DNA of 64,000 nt. Origin: Fredinandcohnia humi (lineage in GTDB: Bacteria; Bacillota; Bacilli; Bacillales; Bacillaceae_L). A model generated the notes under the pieces. The model was not told the origin of the DNA, did no database searches, and saw only the letters and a list, made by a program, of their open reading frames with translations. Of this stretch, positions 9,695 to 17,736 are shown in pieces (position 1 is the first letter of the stretch; each line of letters begins with the position of its first letter). Position numbers and translations under genes: made by a program. Where the stretch lies: NCBI RefSeq assembly GCF_001439915.1, contig NZ_LMBW01000003.1, forward strand, positions 242,782 to 306,781. Direction: 5' to 3'.

Positions 9695-10078
9695 ATGGCA
9701 GTTCAAATTATCTCAATTATTGCTTCGGTTTTATTCATAATCCAAGTAATGTTCTTTACAAGTAAGAATAAATTGAAGGACCAACAGGCATTTTTTTGGT
9801 TAGTCGTAGCTTCCATAGGATTTATAATAGCCTTGATACTTCCGTCAATAAATCGTTTTGCCACGCTAATTGGCGTTTCTTATATGCCGACTTTTATATA
9901 TTTATTAGCTTTCCTTGTCATATTAAGTATTTTACTTTATCAAACGACTCTCCTTTCAGATAGTCAAGAAAAAATTAAAAATATTGTACAAGAATTGGCA
10001 TTTCAGAAAAAAGAAATTGAGGAGTATAAAGCCGAACTTAGTAACTCTGATAAAGGTAAGAGTAACTACAGAGGTTGA
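9695..10078 (+). CDS. DUF2304 membrane protein
   Basis: A 127-residue protein with three membrane segments and a charged C-terminal helix (QEKIKNIVQELAFQKKEIEE). The pattern, KL(K)DQQAFFWLVV after the first segment and a final coiled tail, matches DUF2304 proteins. These usually sit directly after a GT2 polyprenyl-phosphate glycosyltransferase, as here (11-bp gap). The family has no proven biochemical role; a membrane anchor or partner for the GT2 is a reasonable inference. Confidence 0.85.
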   Translation: MAVQIISIIASVLFIIQVMFFTSKNKLKDQQAFFWLVVASIGFIIALILPSINRFATLIGVSYMPTFIYLLAFLVILSILLYQTTLLSDSQEKIKNIVQELAFQKKEIEEYKAELSNSDKGKSNYRG

Positions 10079-10113
10079 AATACGTATTAGTTTTAAAAAG
10101 GGGCATAGGTTAG

Positions 10114-11388
10114 ATGAATGAAAAATTTAAAATATCTTCAATAGTAAAAGAACGAAATCTTATTTTCTTTATACTATTAATCGGTTTTTTTCTTAGGGCT
10201 TTAGCTCTTTATAAGTATGGTCTTAATCTTTCCTTAAATAGTGACGATTCCGGATATACAAGAAGCGCAATGGTAATGTTGGAAAAGTATATGCTTATAT
10301 ATCATGATCCTAACGCACCAACCGTTCACATAATGCCCGGCCAGACGCTTTTATTAGCTTTTGTTTTTTTAATTTTTGGACAGGGTGATTTAGGTATATA
10401 CGCTGCAAAGTTTGTGATGATTTTGTTTGGATTGTCTAGTATTTTCGGAATTTATTTGGTTGGGAAACATATTTTGAACAGAAAAGCGGGTCTTATCGCA
10501 GCATTTCTCTTAGCAGTATTTATTCCACAAATATTAACGGACAATCTCTTACTTACTGAGTCGCCTTATACTGCATTTTCAATTTATTTAATTTATTTTT
10601 CATTAAGACTAGCTGAAAGTAAAAAGATGGTTGATTTTTATTTGTTAATGCTGTTCTATTTTCTTTCAATTTATTTTAGACCAACTATTGCCCTTTTTCC
10701 AATCGTATTATTAGTATATTTACTATTTAAGAAATATCCAATTAAATTAGCGGTCAAGCAATTCTCTATTGCATTCATATTACTATTACTTGTCTTGGGG
10801 CCTTGGTGGGTTAGAAATTACATACATTTCGATACATTTATTCCACTTACCGGTGGTTCCGGTAACCCCCTTTTATTGGGAACCTTTCAAGGGGGAGGAT
10901 TTCCTTTCGATGAAACATACGATGAAATTTTAGAAAGAATAGACAAGGCTCATCCTAATGCTGATGCCCTCGAAGAAATGAAATATCAAGAGGAAGTGGC
11001 TAGGGAAAGACTAGTGCAGTGGTGGGATAATGATAAAAAGGCTTTTATTTATTCCTTTGCTATCCTAAAACCGAAAATCTTTTGGGGAACCCAATTTTAT
11101 TGGATTGAAATATTTGGTATAAAGGGTGAATGGATAAATAAAATAAGCCAATTAATTCTACTGGCTTCTGCAGTGGGAATTCTAATATCCTTTATACTTA
11201 GCAGATCAAGGTGGAAAGAGTTTGTTTTCTTAGGTCTTTTTATATTGTACTTTACGTATGTGAATTGTTTTTATTTTGCATATGACCGATACAATCTCCC
11301 TTTGATGCCAATTATATTCTTATTTATTGGTTTTGGAATTAGTTCAATAATGAATATTGGAAAAACAAACAAACTGGAAAAAAGTTAG
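10114..11388 (+). CDS. ArnT/PMT-like family 39 membrane glycosyltransferase
   Basis: A 424-residue polytopic GT-C protein with about 10 membrane spans. An acidic motif in the first external loop (NSDDSGYTRSA) is the usual catalytic Asp region. YRPT-type and PWWVRNY motifs follow, and a final run of hydrophobic segments contains YDRYNLPLMPI. Such enzymes transfer a sugar from a polyprenyl-phosphate donor to an extracellular acceptor. The upstream GT2 and DUF2304 would provide the donor; the downstream EamA/SMR protein may flip it. The acceptor (wall polymer or glycolipid) is unknown. Confidence 0.85.
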   Translation: MNEKFKISSIVKERNLIFFILLIGFFLRALALYKYGLNLSLNSDDSGYTRSAMVMLEKYMLIYHDPNAPTVHIMPGQTLLLAFVFLIFGQGDLGIYAAKFVMILFGLSSIFGIYLVGKHILNRKAGLIAAFLLAVFIPQILTDNLLLTESPYTAFSIYLIYFSLRLAESKKMVDFYLLMLFYFLSIYFRPTIALFPIVLLVYLLFKKYPIKLAVKQFSIAFILLLLVLGPWWVRNYIHFDTFIPLTGGSGNPLLLGTFQGGGFPFDETYDEILERIDKAHPNADALEEMKYQEEVARERLVQWWDNDKKAFIYSFAILKPKIFWGTQFYWIEIFGIKGEWINKISQLILLASAVGILISFILSRSRWKEFVFLGLFILYFTYVNCFYFAYDRYNLPLMPIIFLFIGFGISSIMNIGKTNKLEKS

Positions 11389-11400
11389 TGTTTTACACGT

Positions 11401-11450
11401 AAGAGGTTTCCGATGGGCAATAATTTGTGCTGTCGGACAACCTCTTTTTC
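11401..11450 (+). terminator. Rho-independent terminator after the GT39 gene
   Basis: Stem formed by AAGAGGTT plus TCCGA pairing with TCGGA plus AACCTCTT, ending in a T run. It separates the GT2-DUF2304-GT39 operon from the next genes. Confidence 0.8.
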
Positions 11451-11627
11451 TGTGTTGGTTTGGTACTAAGGGTTGAGAATAATTCAGACTATAATTTCGA
11501 CATAAATAATAATATATAATGATTTTGATTTTACTGCTACATGATCCTAACCTCTATGTCTTTTTAAATAGTATTAAATAATATATAATAAACAATGGAA
11601 AAAACTATATTAATGAGGGACTATTAT

Positions 11628-11993
11628 ATGAGTATAACTAATTTTTTATTAATTTTAATAAACACCATTATTTTAGTTTCAGGTCAGTTTATGTGGAAGT
11701 TTGGTTTGCAGAATAAGCCAGCGGTTTTTGATTCTTTTACTTCAATTGTTAAGTTGTTTCTTTCTCCATTTATTATTGGCGGATTATCACTGTATGGTTT
11801 AGCAACAGTATTATGGCTGTTTATCCTAACGAAGGTTCCATTAAGTGTTGCTTATCCAATTCAAAGTATTGCATATATACTGGCAATCGTAGGTGCGTAT
11901 TTTATATTTAATGAACCAATTACAATCTGGAAGATTGTCGGTTGTTTATTTATTATGATTGGCGTTTCTTTTATTGGTTTTTCACCAAAATAA
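11628..11993 (+). CDS. Small EamA/SMR-type transporter (ArnE-like)
   Basis: A protein of about 121 residues with four membrane segments. The motif PLSVAYPIQSIAYILAIVGA and the final FNEPITIWKIVGCLFIMIGV are typical of four-helix SMR/EamA half-proteins, including ArnE/ArnF flippase subunits. I chose the ATG at 11628, which has GAGGG upstream; an upstream ATG at 11595 would add 11 unusual residues. Given the neighbouring GT2 and GT39, it may flip a polyprenyl-phosphate sugar, probably as a dimer. Drug efflux is the main alternative. Confidence 0.75.
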   Translation: MSITNFLLILINTIILVSGQFMWKFGLQNKPAVFDSFTSIVKLFLSPFIIGGLSLYGLATVLWLFILTKVPLSVAYPIQSIAYILAIVGAYFIFNEPITIWKIVGCLFIMIGVSFIGFSPK

Positions 11994-12044
11994 CGCTATA
12001 GATTACTGTATGTTTAATGAATTGATTTAGTAAGGAGTAGAAAT

Positions 12045-12782
12045 ATGAGTAAGAATACTGATACGGTTAACATTCTTGGTGTCAACTTTATTAAAAGTGA
12101 TAAAAATTCCTTGATGCAGGTTTTAACAAGTCGGATAGACTCAGAAAATAAAACATTTTTAGTTACTGCTAATCCGGAAATAGTCATGCATGCAATAGAA
12201 AAAGAGGAATATTTTACTATCTTAGAAAATGCGGATTTTATAGTACCAGATGGAATTGGAATTATTAAAGCTGCAGCGATTTTGAATAACCCATTACCAG
12301 AAAGAATTGCAGGGTATGACTTAATGGTGGACCTTTTACAGGTGGCAAATCATAAATGTTTAAAGATCTATCTCCTTGGTGCTGAGGAAAATGTACTTTC
12401 AAGGGCTATTGATCAGATTAGGAGCCGTTTTCCTAATATTAATATCGTAGGGCATCAGAATGGTTATTTTGATTGGGAGTCAAATAGCATATCTGAACAG
12501 ATTTCTAAAGTAAAACCGGACTTGATATTTGTTGCTTTAGGAGTCCCGAAACAAGAAAAGTGGATATATGAGAATATTCATAAATTTGATAAAGGTTTAT
12601 TTATGGGTGTTGGCGGTAGTTTTGATGTATTGGCAGGTAATGTAAAACGCGCTCCACTTGTTTGGCAAAAAATGAATCTTGAATGGTTATATCGTCTTAT
12701 CAAACAACCTTGGAGATGGAAAAGAATGATGGCTATACCTAGGTTTGTTACAAAGGTTATTTCACAGAAAAATAGGGGATAG
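12045..12782 (+). CDS. WecG/TagA/CpsF family glycosyltransferase
   Basis: A 245-residue GT26 enzyme. It contains TANPEIVMHAI, the PDGIGIIKAA motif, the LIFVALGVPKQEKWI motif and GVGGSFDVLAG before a basic, membrane-associating C-terminus. TagA adds N-acetylmannosamine to undecaprenyl-PP-GlcNAc, the committed step of wall teichoic acid linkage-unit synthesis. tagO, which supplies the substrate, lies about 1.5 kb downstream. It has a strong AAGGAG site. A C-terminal relic of a paralogue is at 8683-8820. CpsF/WecG-type specificity for another sugar cannot be excluded. Confidence 0.88.
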   Translation: MSKNTDTVNILGVNFIKSDKNSLMQVLTSRIDSENKTFLVTANPEIVMHAIEKEEYFTILENADFIVPDGIGIIKAAAILNNPLPERIAGYDLMVDLLQVANHKCLKIYLLGAEENVLSRAIDQIRSRFPNINIVGHQNGYFDWESNSISEQISKVKPDLIFVALGVPKQEKWIYENIHKFDKGLFMGVGGSFDVLAGNVKRAPLVWQKMNLEWLYRLIKQPWRWKRMMAIPRFVTKVISQKNRG

Positions 12783-12806
12783 AATTAATTTAAAGGAGTT
12801 TATGAA

Positions 12807-13910
12807 ATGAAGGTTCTTCACCTTAATGCAGGCGCTGAAACAGGGGGAGGGATGATACATATCTTATCCCTTCTTAACAACCTGAATAGAGATGAGTTTG
12901 TTCTGGGTGTGTTTGAAAAAGGGGTAATGTATGAAAGGGCTAAGGAATTAGGAATACAGGTTCAGTTATTTCAGCAATCTAGTAGATACGATTTATCTAT
13001 TTTTAACCAAATAATTAAGTATATAAATGAAAATAAGGTAGATATTGTTCATACACATGGTGCTAGAGCTAATTTATATGCTTTTATTATGAAGGGATTT
13101 ACAAAGTGTAAATGGGTTACTACAATACATAGCGATCCTAGAGATGATTTTTTAAATGGTGGGATAAAGGGAACCATTTTTACAAAATTACATTTTCTTT
13201 CATTAAAAAGAATGGACCACTTTTTCGCCATTTCAAACCGTTTTAAAGAAATGCTTGTATCCTTTGGGGTTAGGAGTGACCTAATTACAACCATTTATAA
13301 TGGTATTGATTTTAAAATACCAAACCAAGCTCCTATTTCGAGAAAAGAGTTAGGTTTGGAAGATACTGATTTTGTTGTAATAATGATTGCTCGTTTACAT
13401 CCTGTAAAAGGTCATAACATCGCATTTAAGGCAATACAAAGACTTAGAAGTGACTATCCCTTTATAAGATTATTGTTAGTCGGTGATGGTCCCATTAAGG
13501 ATGAACTTAAAGAAAAAGTAGACGAATTAGGAATACAAAGTAATGTGTTGTTTTTAGGTCACCGGGATAATATACATAGCTTGTTGTCTATTGCAGATGT
13601 AGAAATTCTCACTTCCCTTAGTGAAAGTTTTCCTCTCGTAATCTTGGAGGCTGCGCGTGCGAAAGTTCCTGTTATTTCTACAGATGTAGGTGGTGTAAGG
13701 GATCTAATAACGGATGCTTCTTTAGGAAGAGTTGTTCCCGTCAATGATGATAATTCCTTAGTCGAAGCATTAGGGGATTATATTTTATTAAAAAGTAATG
13801 ATGACCTACAGCAATTAGGTGAATCTTTATTTAAAAAGGCTAGTAGACTGTACTCGCTTGAAAGGTTCAGTGAAAGCATTTATGAATCTTATAAAAAAAT
13901 TCTAACTTAA
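12807..13910 (+). CDS. Family 4 glycosyltransferase
   Basis: A 367-residue GT-B enzyme. The N-terminal domain has ETGGGMIHILSLL and VDIVHTHGARAN. The C-terminal donor domain has IARLHPVKGH, LLVGDGP and the EX7E motif region SLSESFPLVILEAARAKVPV. It follows the TagA-like gene by 24 bp, with AAAGGAG before the ATG, so the two are probably co-transcribed. It likely extends the polymer started by TagO and TagA. The sugar is unknown. Confidence 0.9.
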   Translation: MKVLHLNAGAETGGGMIHILSLLNNLNRDEFVLGVFEKGVMYERAKELGIQVQLFQQSSRYDLSIFNQIIKYINENKVDIVHTHGARANLYAFIMKGFTKCKWVTTIHSDPRDDFLNGGIKGTIFTKLHFLSLKRMDHFFAISNRFKEMLVSFGVRSDLITTIYNGIDFKIPNQAPISRKELGLEDTDFVVIMIARLHPVKGHNIAFKAIQRLRSDYPFIRLLLVGDGPIKDELKEKVDELGIQSNVLFLGHRDNIHSLLSIADVEILTSLSESFPLVILEAARAKVPVISTDVGGVRDLITDASLGRVVPVNDDNSLVEALGDYILLKSNDDLQQLGESLFKKASRLYSLERFSESIYESYKKILT

Positions 13911-14004
13911 TTCCGACGTTGGCTTAGTTACAAAAATAATATAATTTAAACAAATGTTAAACAACTAATCAGACGCGATTGTTGGAATAGTATGAATTTA
14001 ACCG

Positions 14005-14066
14005 AAAACCTTTAACTAATAATGTTTTAGTACCTTGAACATTATGATGGTAAAGGTTTTTTTTTG
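14005..14066 (+). terminator. Rho-independent terminator after the GT4 gene
   Basis: Stem AAAACCTTTA (14005-14014) with TAAAGGTTTT (14051-14060), an inner arm ATAATGTT/AACATTAT, and a run of nine T residues. It separates the glycosyltransferase pair from tagO. Confidence 0.85.
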
Positions 14067-14137
14067 AAAAATGTGTAACATTTCTAAAACAAAGTACGTC
14101 TAAATCTTGGAACCTATGTTTTCTTCACACATTCTCG

Positions 14138-14166
14138 TTCCCATCCCTATGGGTGTATGATATAAT
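14138..14166 (+). promoter_or_regulatory. Extended -10 sigma-A promoter of tagO
   Basis: TTCCCA at 14138-14143, a 17-bp spacer, and TGATATAAT with the -10 hexamer at 14161-14166. The TG dinucleotide makes an extended -10, which compensates for the poor -35. It lies about 120 bp before the tagO start, giving a leader of roughly 110 nt. The rest of the 13911-14284 gap shows no gene. Confidence 0.6.
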
Positions 14167-14284
14167 CCTAGTTAGGTTTGTAATACGAAATCCGACAAAA
14201 AATGCGTGAAGAAAATAATTTAAATAAAAAGAAATTAAAATCATTCTTTAATGGATACAGTAAGGATGAGGAGGATATAATTCT

Positions 14285-15334
14285 ATGCTATATATCGTAT
14301 CGTTGATCTGTTTCATTACTTCTATCCTCATAACCCCATTTGTTATCAAGCTTGCAATCAAAATTGGGGCGACAGATCAACCGAATCATCGTAAAGTACA
14401 TCAAAAAGTAATGCCCCGACTTGGTGGATTAGCAATTTTTCTTAGTTTTGTAATTGGATTCTTAATATTACAACCCGAAAGTGAATATAAATGGCCAATC
14501 TTAATAGGCGCATTTATTATTATCATAACTGGGATATTAGATGACTTATTCGAATTATCCGCAAAGTGGAAGTTAATCGGTCAGGTGCTAGCTGCATTAG
14601 TCGTTATTTTTAGCGGTGTAGATGTTGAGATGGTTAACTTACCATTCGGTATTGGGCAGCTTCAGCTTGGATTTTTAACAATTCCACTCACTATTATCTG
14701 GATAGTGGGTATTACGAATGCGATTAATTTAATTGACGGCCTAGATGGACTGGCCGCAGGTGTGTCTTCGATCGCGCTTATGACATTATCTGGAATGGCG
14801 ATTATTATGGGTGACATATTCGTTGCCAGTATCGGTGTTCTCCTTTTATTCAGTACGTTAGGATTTTTAATTTATAATTTCCACCCAGCAAAGATCTTTA
14901 TGGGTGATACAGGCGCATTATTTTTAGGTTATATGATTGGCGTATTATCCTTGTTAGGGTTCAAAAACGTTACATTAATTTCATTTATTGTCCCTGTCAT
15001 TATTTTAGGTGTTCCCATTTCCGATACATTCTTTGCGATCATCCGTCGTATCGTCAATAGACAGCCATTATCGGCTCCAGACAAATCCCATCTTCACCAC
15101 TGTTTGTTGCGTTTAGGCTATGGCCACCGTAAAACAGTCTTAATGATTTACGGTATGAGTGCCATTTTTGGTCTAGCTGCAGTTGTTTTTTCCCAAGCAA
15201 CTGTATGGGGATCACTTGTTGTAATTGTCGTATTATTAATCGGAATCGAACTGATTGTAGAAAAAATCGGCTTAGTCGGTAAAGAATATCGACCACTCCT
15301 TAATATGTTTAAAGTTCAACAAAGAATGAAATAG
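14285..15334 (+). CDS. tagO: Undecaprenyl-phosphate GlcNAc-1-phosphate transferase
   Basis: A 349-residue polytopic enzyme of the MraY/WecA family with about 10-11 spans. PNHRKVHQKVMPRLGGLAIF, the DDLFELSAKWKL loop with catalytic DD, NLIDGLDGLAAG, FMGDTGALFLG and DKSHLHH are all present. It starts wall teichoic acid and related polymers by making undecaprenyl-PP-GlcNAc. Position next to the LCP ligase, yvyE and degS matches the B. subtilis neighbourhood. It has its own promoter and a strong downstream terminator, so it is probably monocistronic. It starts with ATG after GAGGAGGAT. Confidence 0.95.
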   Translation: MLYIVSLICFITSILITPFVIKLAIKIGATDQPNHRKVHQKVMPRLGGLAIFLSFVIGFLILQPESEYKWPILIGAFIIIITGILDDLFELSAKWKLIGQVLAALVVIFSGVDVEMVNLPFGIGQLQLGFLTIPLTIIWIVGITNAINLIDGLDGLAAGVSSIALMTLSGMAIIMGDIFVASIGVLLLFSTLGFLIYNFHPAKIFMGDTGALFLGYMIGVLSLLGFKNVTLISFIVPVIILGVPISDTFFAIIRRIVNRQPLSAPDKSHLHHCLLRLGYGHRKTVLMIYGMSAIFGLAAVVFSQATVWGSLVVIVVLLIGIELIVEKIGLVGKEYRPLLNMFKVQQRMK

Positions 15335-15342
15335 AAACAGTC

Positions 15343-15390
15343 AGAGGCTGCCCGCAAAGTCATTGTGTCAAGACTTTGCGGGCAGCCTCT
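15343..15390. terminator. Strong bidirectional terminator between tagO and the LCP gene
   Basis: A 19-bp perfect stem (15343-15361 against 15372-15390) with a 10-nt loop, flanked by T-rich sequence on the tagO side. It ends tagO and could also stop read-through from the opposite strand. Confidence 0.9.
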
Positions 15391-15420
15391 ATTTTAATTT
15401 GGAAAGACAGGGAGAATAGA

Positions 15421-15453
15421 AAAAGCAAGAATGCATCGCGCATTCTTGCTTTT
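15421..15453 (-). terminator. Terminator of the LCP ligase gene
   Basis: A 14-bp perfect stem (15421-15434 against 15440-15453) with a 5-nt loop, starting 3 nt after the minus-strand stop codon. Its symmetric AAAA/TTTT ends let it work in both directions. Confidence 0.8.
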
Positions 15454-15455
15454 GT

Positions 15456-16496
15456 TCAATTTGTCTTATATGTTAAATCTTCTTCTTGATTGGTATTTGA
15501 ATTATTAGTATCAATACGCTGTCCAGTTGGGGTGATTTCTAAATGCTCTTTTAATGTTTGAGATAATATTTTTAACTCTTTCTTATTCACTTCATAATAA
15601 TATGTTGGTGTCCATAAATCTGAACCTGCTAAAACATAAGATTCAATTTCAAGCTTTTGACCAGATGCTGCATAATCATATAAAGAAAGTAATTCTCCAA
15701 ACTCAAAATTCATCGTAATATTTTCACCTAACGCATCAATTACACTTCCATACTTTGTGATTGATCCCACTGAAATGGCTTTATCAATAATTCCCTTAAT
15801 GACCAATTGTTGTCTTTTCCCGCGTTCAATGTCACTGTCAATTTTTCTTGTTCGTGCTAATGCTAGTGCTTGTTCACCATTTAGATGTTGGAACCCTTTT
15901 TCTAAGTGAATTGCATCTGGTCGATCCTTACTGTCCTGTTCGGAGAAGGATACAGGAACATCGACATCAATACCGTTAAGTGCTTGAACAACATCAATAA
16001 AAGCTTCAAAGTTCATTTTTACAAAATAATCAACTGGTATATCGAATAATTCCTCAACAGTTTTTATTGTACCTTCGTCACCATAATAATGTGCATGATT
16101 TATTTTATCTTCTTTCTTTTTATCAGGAATATAGACAAGAGAGTCTCGTGGGATACTTACCATTTTGACTGATTTCTGTTTTTCGTTAAGTGTTGCAAGG
16201 ATTAAGGCGTCGGTACGTGTTGATTTCCCCATATTACGTGTTTCACTATCATCAATCCCCATGAAAAGGATGGAGATATTGTCATGCTTCGGGTCGACCT
16301 TTTCAACACGCTTTTCTGATTTTTCTCCGCGACTTAATTCAGTTTTTGAACCGGCAACAGCATTAGAAGCCTTGTTCACAAGATAGCCGCCATATAAAGC
16401 CACACCCGCGACAATTAATAATGATGGTATGAAAATATACCTAAGGACTCTTCTTTTACGTTTCTTTTTCTTTAAATGGTATCGATTATTTGCCAT
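15456..16496 (-). CDS. tagU: LytR-CpsA-Psr (LCP) wall polymer ligase
   Basis: A 346-residue protein with a basic cytosolic N-terminus (KKKKRKRR), one membrane segment at about residues 18-40 and an extracellular LCP domain. The domain shows ILFMGIDD, STRTDALILATLN, SIPRDSLVYIP, INHAHYYG and LARTRKIDSDIERGKRQQ; the Arg and Asp residues bind the pyrophosphate of the lipid substrate. LCP proteins attach teichoic acids and other undecaprenyl-PP polymers to peptidoglycan. It lies 22 bp after yvyE and faces tagO. TagT and TagV are paralogues, so the exact letter is by context. Confidence 0.88.
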   Translation of the reverse strand: MANNRYHLKKKKRKRRVLRYIFIPSLLIVAGVALYGGYLVNKASNAVAGSKTELSRGEKSEKRVEKVDPKHDNISILFMGIDDSETRNMGKSTRTDALILATLNEKQKSVKMVSIPRDSLVYIPDKKKEDKINHAHYYGDEGTIKTVEELFDIPVDYFVKMNFEAFIDVVQALNGIDVDVPVSFSEQDSKDRPDAIHLEKGFQHLNGEQALALARTRKIDSDIERGKRQQLVIKGIIDKAISVGSITKYGSVIDALGENITMNFEFGELLSLYDYAASGQKLEIESYVLAGSDLWTPTYYYEVNKKELKILSQTLKEHLEITPTGQRIDTNNSNTNQEEDLTYKTN

Positions 16497-16517
16497 GTTT
16501 TTGCTCCCCTAAATAAA

Positions 16518-17153
16518 TTAAATTACGTCTATTTCTAAATATGTTGTATCCCCAATTGCAATCTGACTTTTTCCATTTGTCATCTCGGTCATCCATTCAA
16601 AAAATTGGGGTGTTTGGCTTTCTATTACATAGGTTTCGATTTCTACATCTTCAATATACTTGATATCTTTAATTTGGTAAATGGATGAGCGTAGTTCGTT
16701 TTCGACCTTGCCAAGCCAGGTGTAATCTATTTTTGTATGCATGACTCTCATTAGCTTTCTTTCAGCGATGCCAGTTGCTTGAAGGCCTTCTGAGGTTGAT
16801 TTTCCGTATGCCCGGATTAGTCCTCCTGCACCTAATTTTATTCCTCCAAAATACCTAGTTATGACAACAACTGTATCTTTTAGGTGTTTTTTCTTTAGGA
16901 CTTCAAGAATTGGTACTCCAGCTGTACCGCTTGGTTCGCCATCATCGTTTGCTTTTTGAATGTGGTCGTTTTCCCCAATGAGATAAGCGGAACAATTGTG
17001 GGTAGCGTCCCAGTTTTGTTTTTTTATTTTTTGAATGAATTCCTGTGCTTCTTCTTCAGTTGTTGCACAGTTGATATATGCGATAAAGCGTGATTTCTGA
17101 ATATTTATTTCATGCTCGCCATACCCTTTTACTGTATAATAGGAATGAAGCAT
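16518..17153 (-). CDS. yvyE: YigZ/IMPACT family protein
   Basis: About 211 residues from the chosen start. EINIQKSRFIAYI, THNCSAYLIG, DDGEPSGTAGVPIL and VVVITRYFGGIKLGAGGLIR are the family signature, followed by the C-terminal DUF1949 ferredoxin-like domain. A longer frame begins 35 codons upstream, but GGAGGT lies 8 nt before the ATG at 17153, and the family starts near HSYYTVKGYG, so 17153 is right. The biochemical role is unproven; the fold suggests nucleic-acid or ribosome binding. Its place beside degS matches B. subtilis. Confidence 0.92.
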   Translation of the reverse strand: MLHSYYTVKGYGEHEINIQKSRFIAYINCATTEEEAQEFIQKIKKQNWDATHNCSAYLIGENDHIQKANDDGEPSGTAGVPILEVLKKKHLKDTVVVITRYFGGIKLGAGGLIRAYGKSTSEGLQATGIAERKLMRVMHTKIDYTWLGKVENELRSSIYQIKDIKYIEDVEIETYVIESQTPQFFEWMTEMTNGKSQIAIGDTTYLEIDVI

Positions 17154-17270
17154 TACGTAATACCTCCTATCGGGGCTTTTACGAAAAAGTAAAGTTGTGC
17201 GATAGAATTCGACACTGTCCGGGTTTTTCGAGGGATGGGAAAGTATATAATTTTCCATCCAAGGTTTCGG

Positions 17271-17394
17271 TGTCTAGCTCCAGGCGCCATCGGCTCGAGG
17301 TCATAAGCCAATCGCTTCGGAAGGTAAAATACACCTTCTGTCAGCGCTTGTCTTGTGCTTGTCGCCGATTAGCAGGCGCCTTGCGCTTTTCTAA
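17271..17394. repeat. Dispersed intergenic repeat, copy A
   Basis: About 124 bp beginning TGTCTAGCTCCAGGCGCC and ending GGCGCCTTGCGCTTTTCTAA. Further copies are at 38378-38501 and 61058-61161, with a partial inverted end at 63923-63940. The two ends can pair around the GGCGCC blocks and the CATCGG/CCGAT arms, giving a long hairpin. Similar elements are common between genes in Bacillaceae. There is no coding potential. Confidence 0.8.
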
Positions 17395-17527
17395 TTAAAA
17401 TTTTTGCCCATTCTTCTATTATAATGCGACATAATTTTTACATCAATGGTTTGTTTTTGGCATAGGTTAGATGTAATACAAATGTAACCGATATGAAACG
17501 CAGTAAACAACAAATCGGTATATAATT

Positions 17528-17566
17528 AGCATATCCAGCAGAAGGTCTATTTCTGCTGGATATGCT
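17528..17566. repeat. 16-bp perfect hairpin upstream of degS
   Basis: AGCATATCCAGCAGAA (17528-17543) pairs perfectly with 17551-17566 across a 7-nt loop. There is no T run on either side, so it is not an ordinary terminator. A TATAAT at 17521-17526 lies directly before it, so an mRNA starting there would begin with this hairpin; the -35 region is poor. Confidence 0.6.
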
Positions 17567-17720
17567 AAAGCCTCCGGCGGATGCCACGATTTTTAAAAGG
17601 AAACTTTTCGAGCGTAAGACCAAAGACTAAGAACGCCACATCCTGTGGCAACGTCTTTGTGACCCCACATCGTGTGGGCCTAAAAAATCGGGCGCAAATA
17701 CGCGAAGGCGCATTTGATTA
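17567..17720 (+). other. Structured leader upstream of degS (repeat-like)
   Basis: No gene is present. The stretch contains two near-identical small hairpins, GCCACA-tcc-TGTGGC (17635-17649) and CCCACA-tcg-TGTGGG (17664-17678), an AAAAGGAAACTTTT palindrome at 17596-17609, and a GCGCAAATACGCG arm near 17693. CCTCCGGCGGATG at 17571-17583 is a short palindrome. The composition resembles a mobile intergenic repeat. A related hairpin, AGGCACGTCCTGTGCCT, occurs near the window end at 63958-63974. Confidence 0.5.
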
Positions 17721-17736
17721 AAATGGAGGTGGAAGC

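Noticed and set aside
17478-17500. ACCGATATG upstream of degS as a sigma-D promoter
   Set aside because: No TAAA-like -35 lies at 13-16 bp; the nearest candidate is only 9 bp away.
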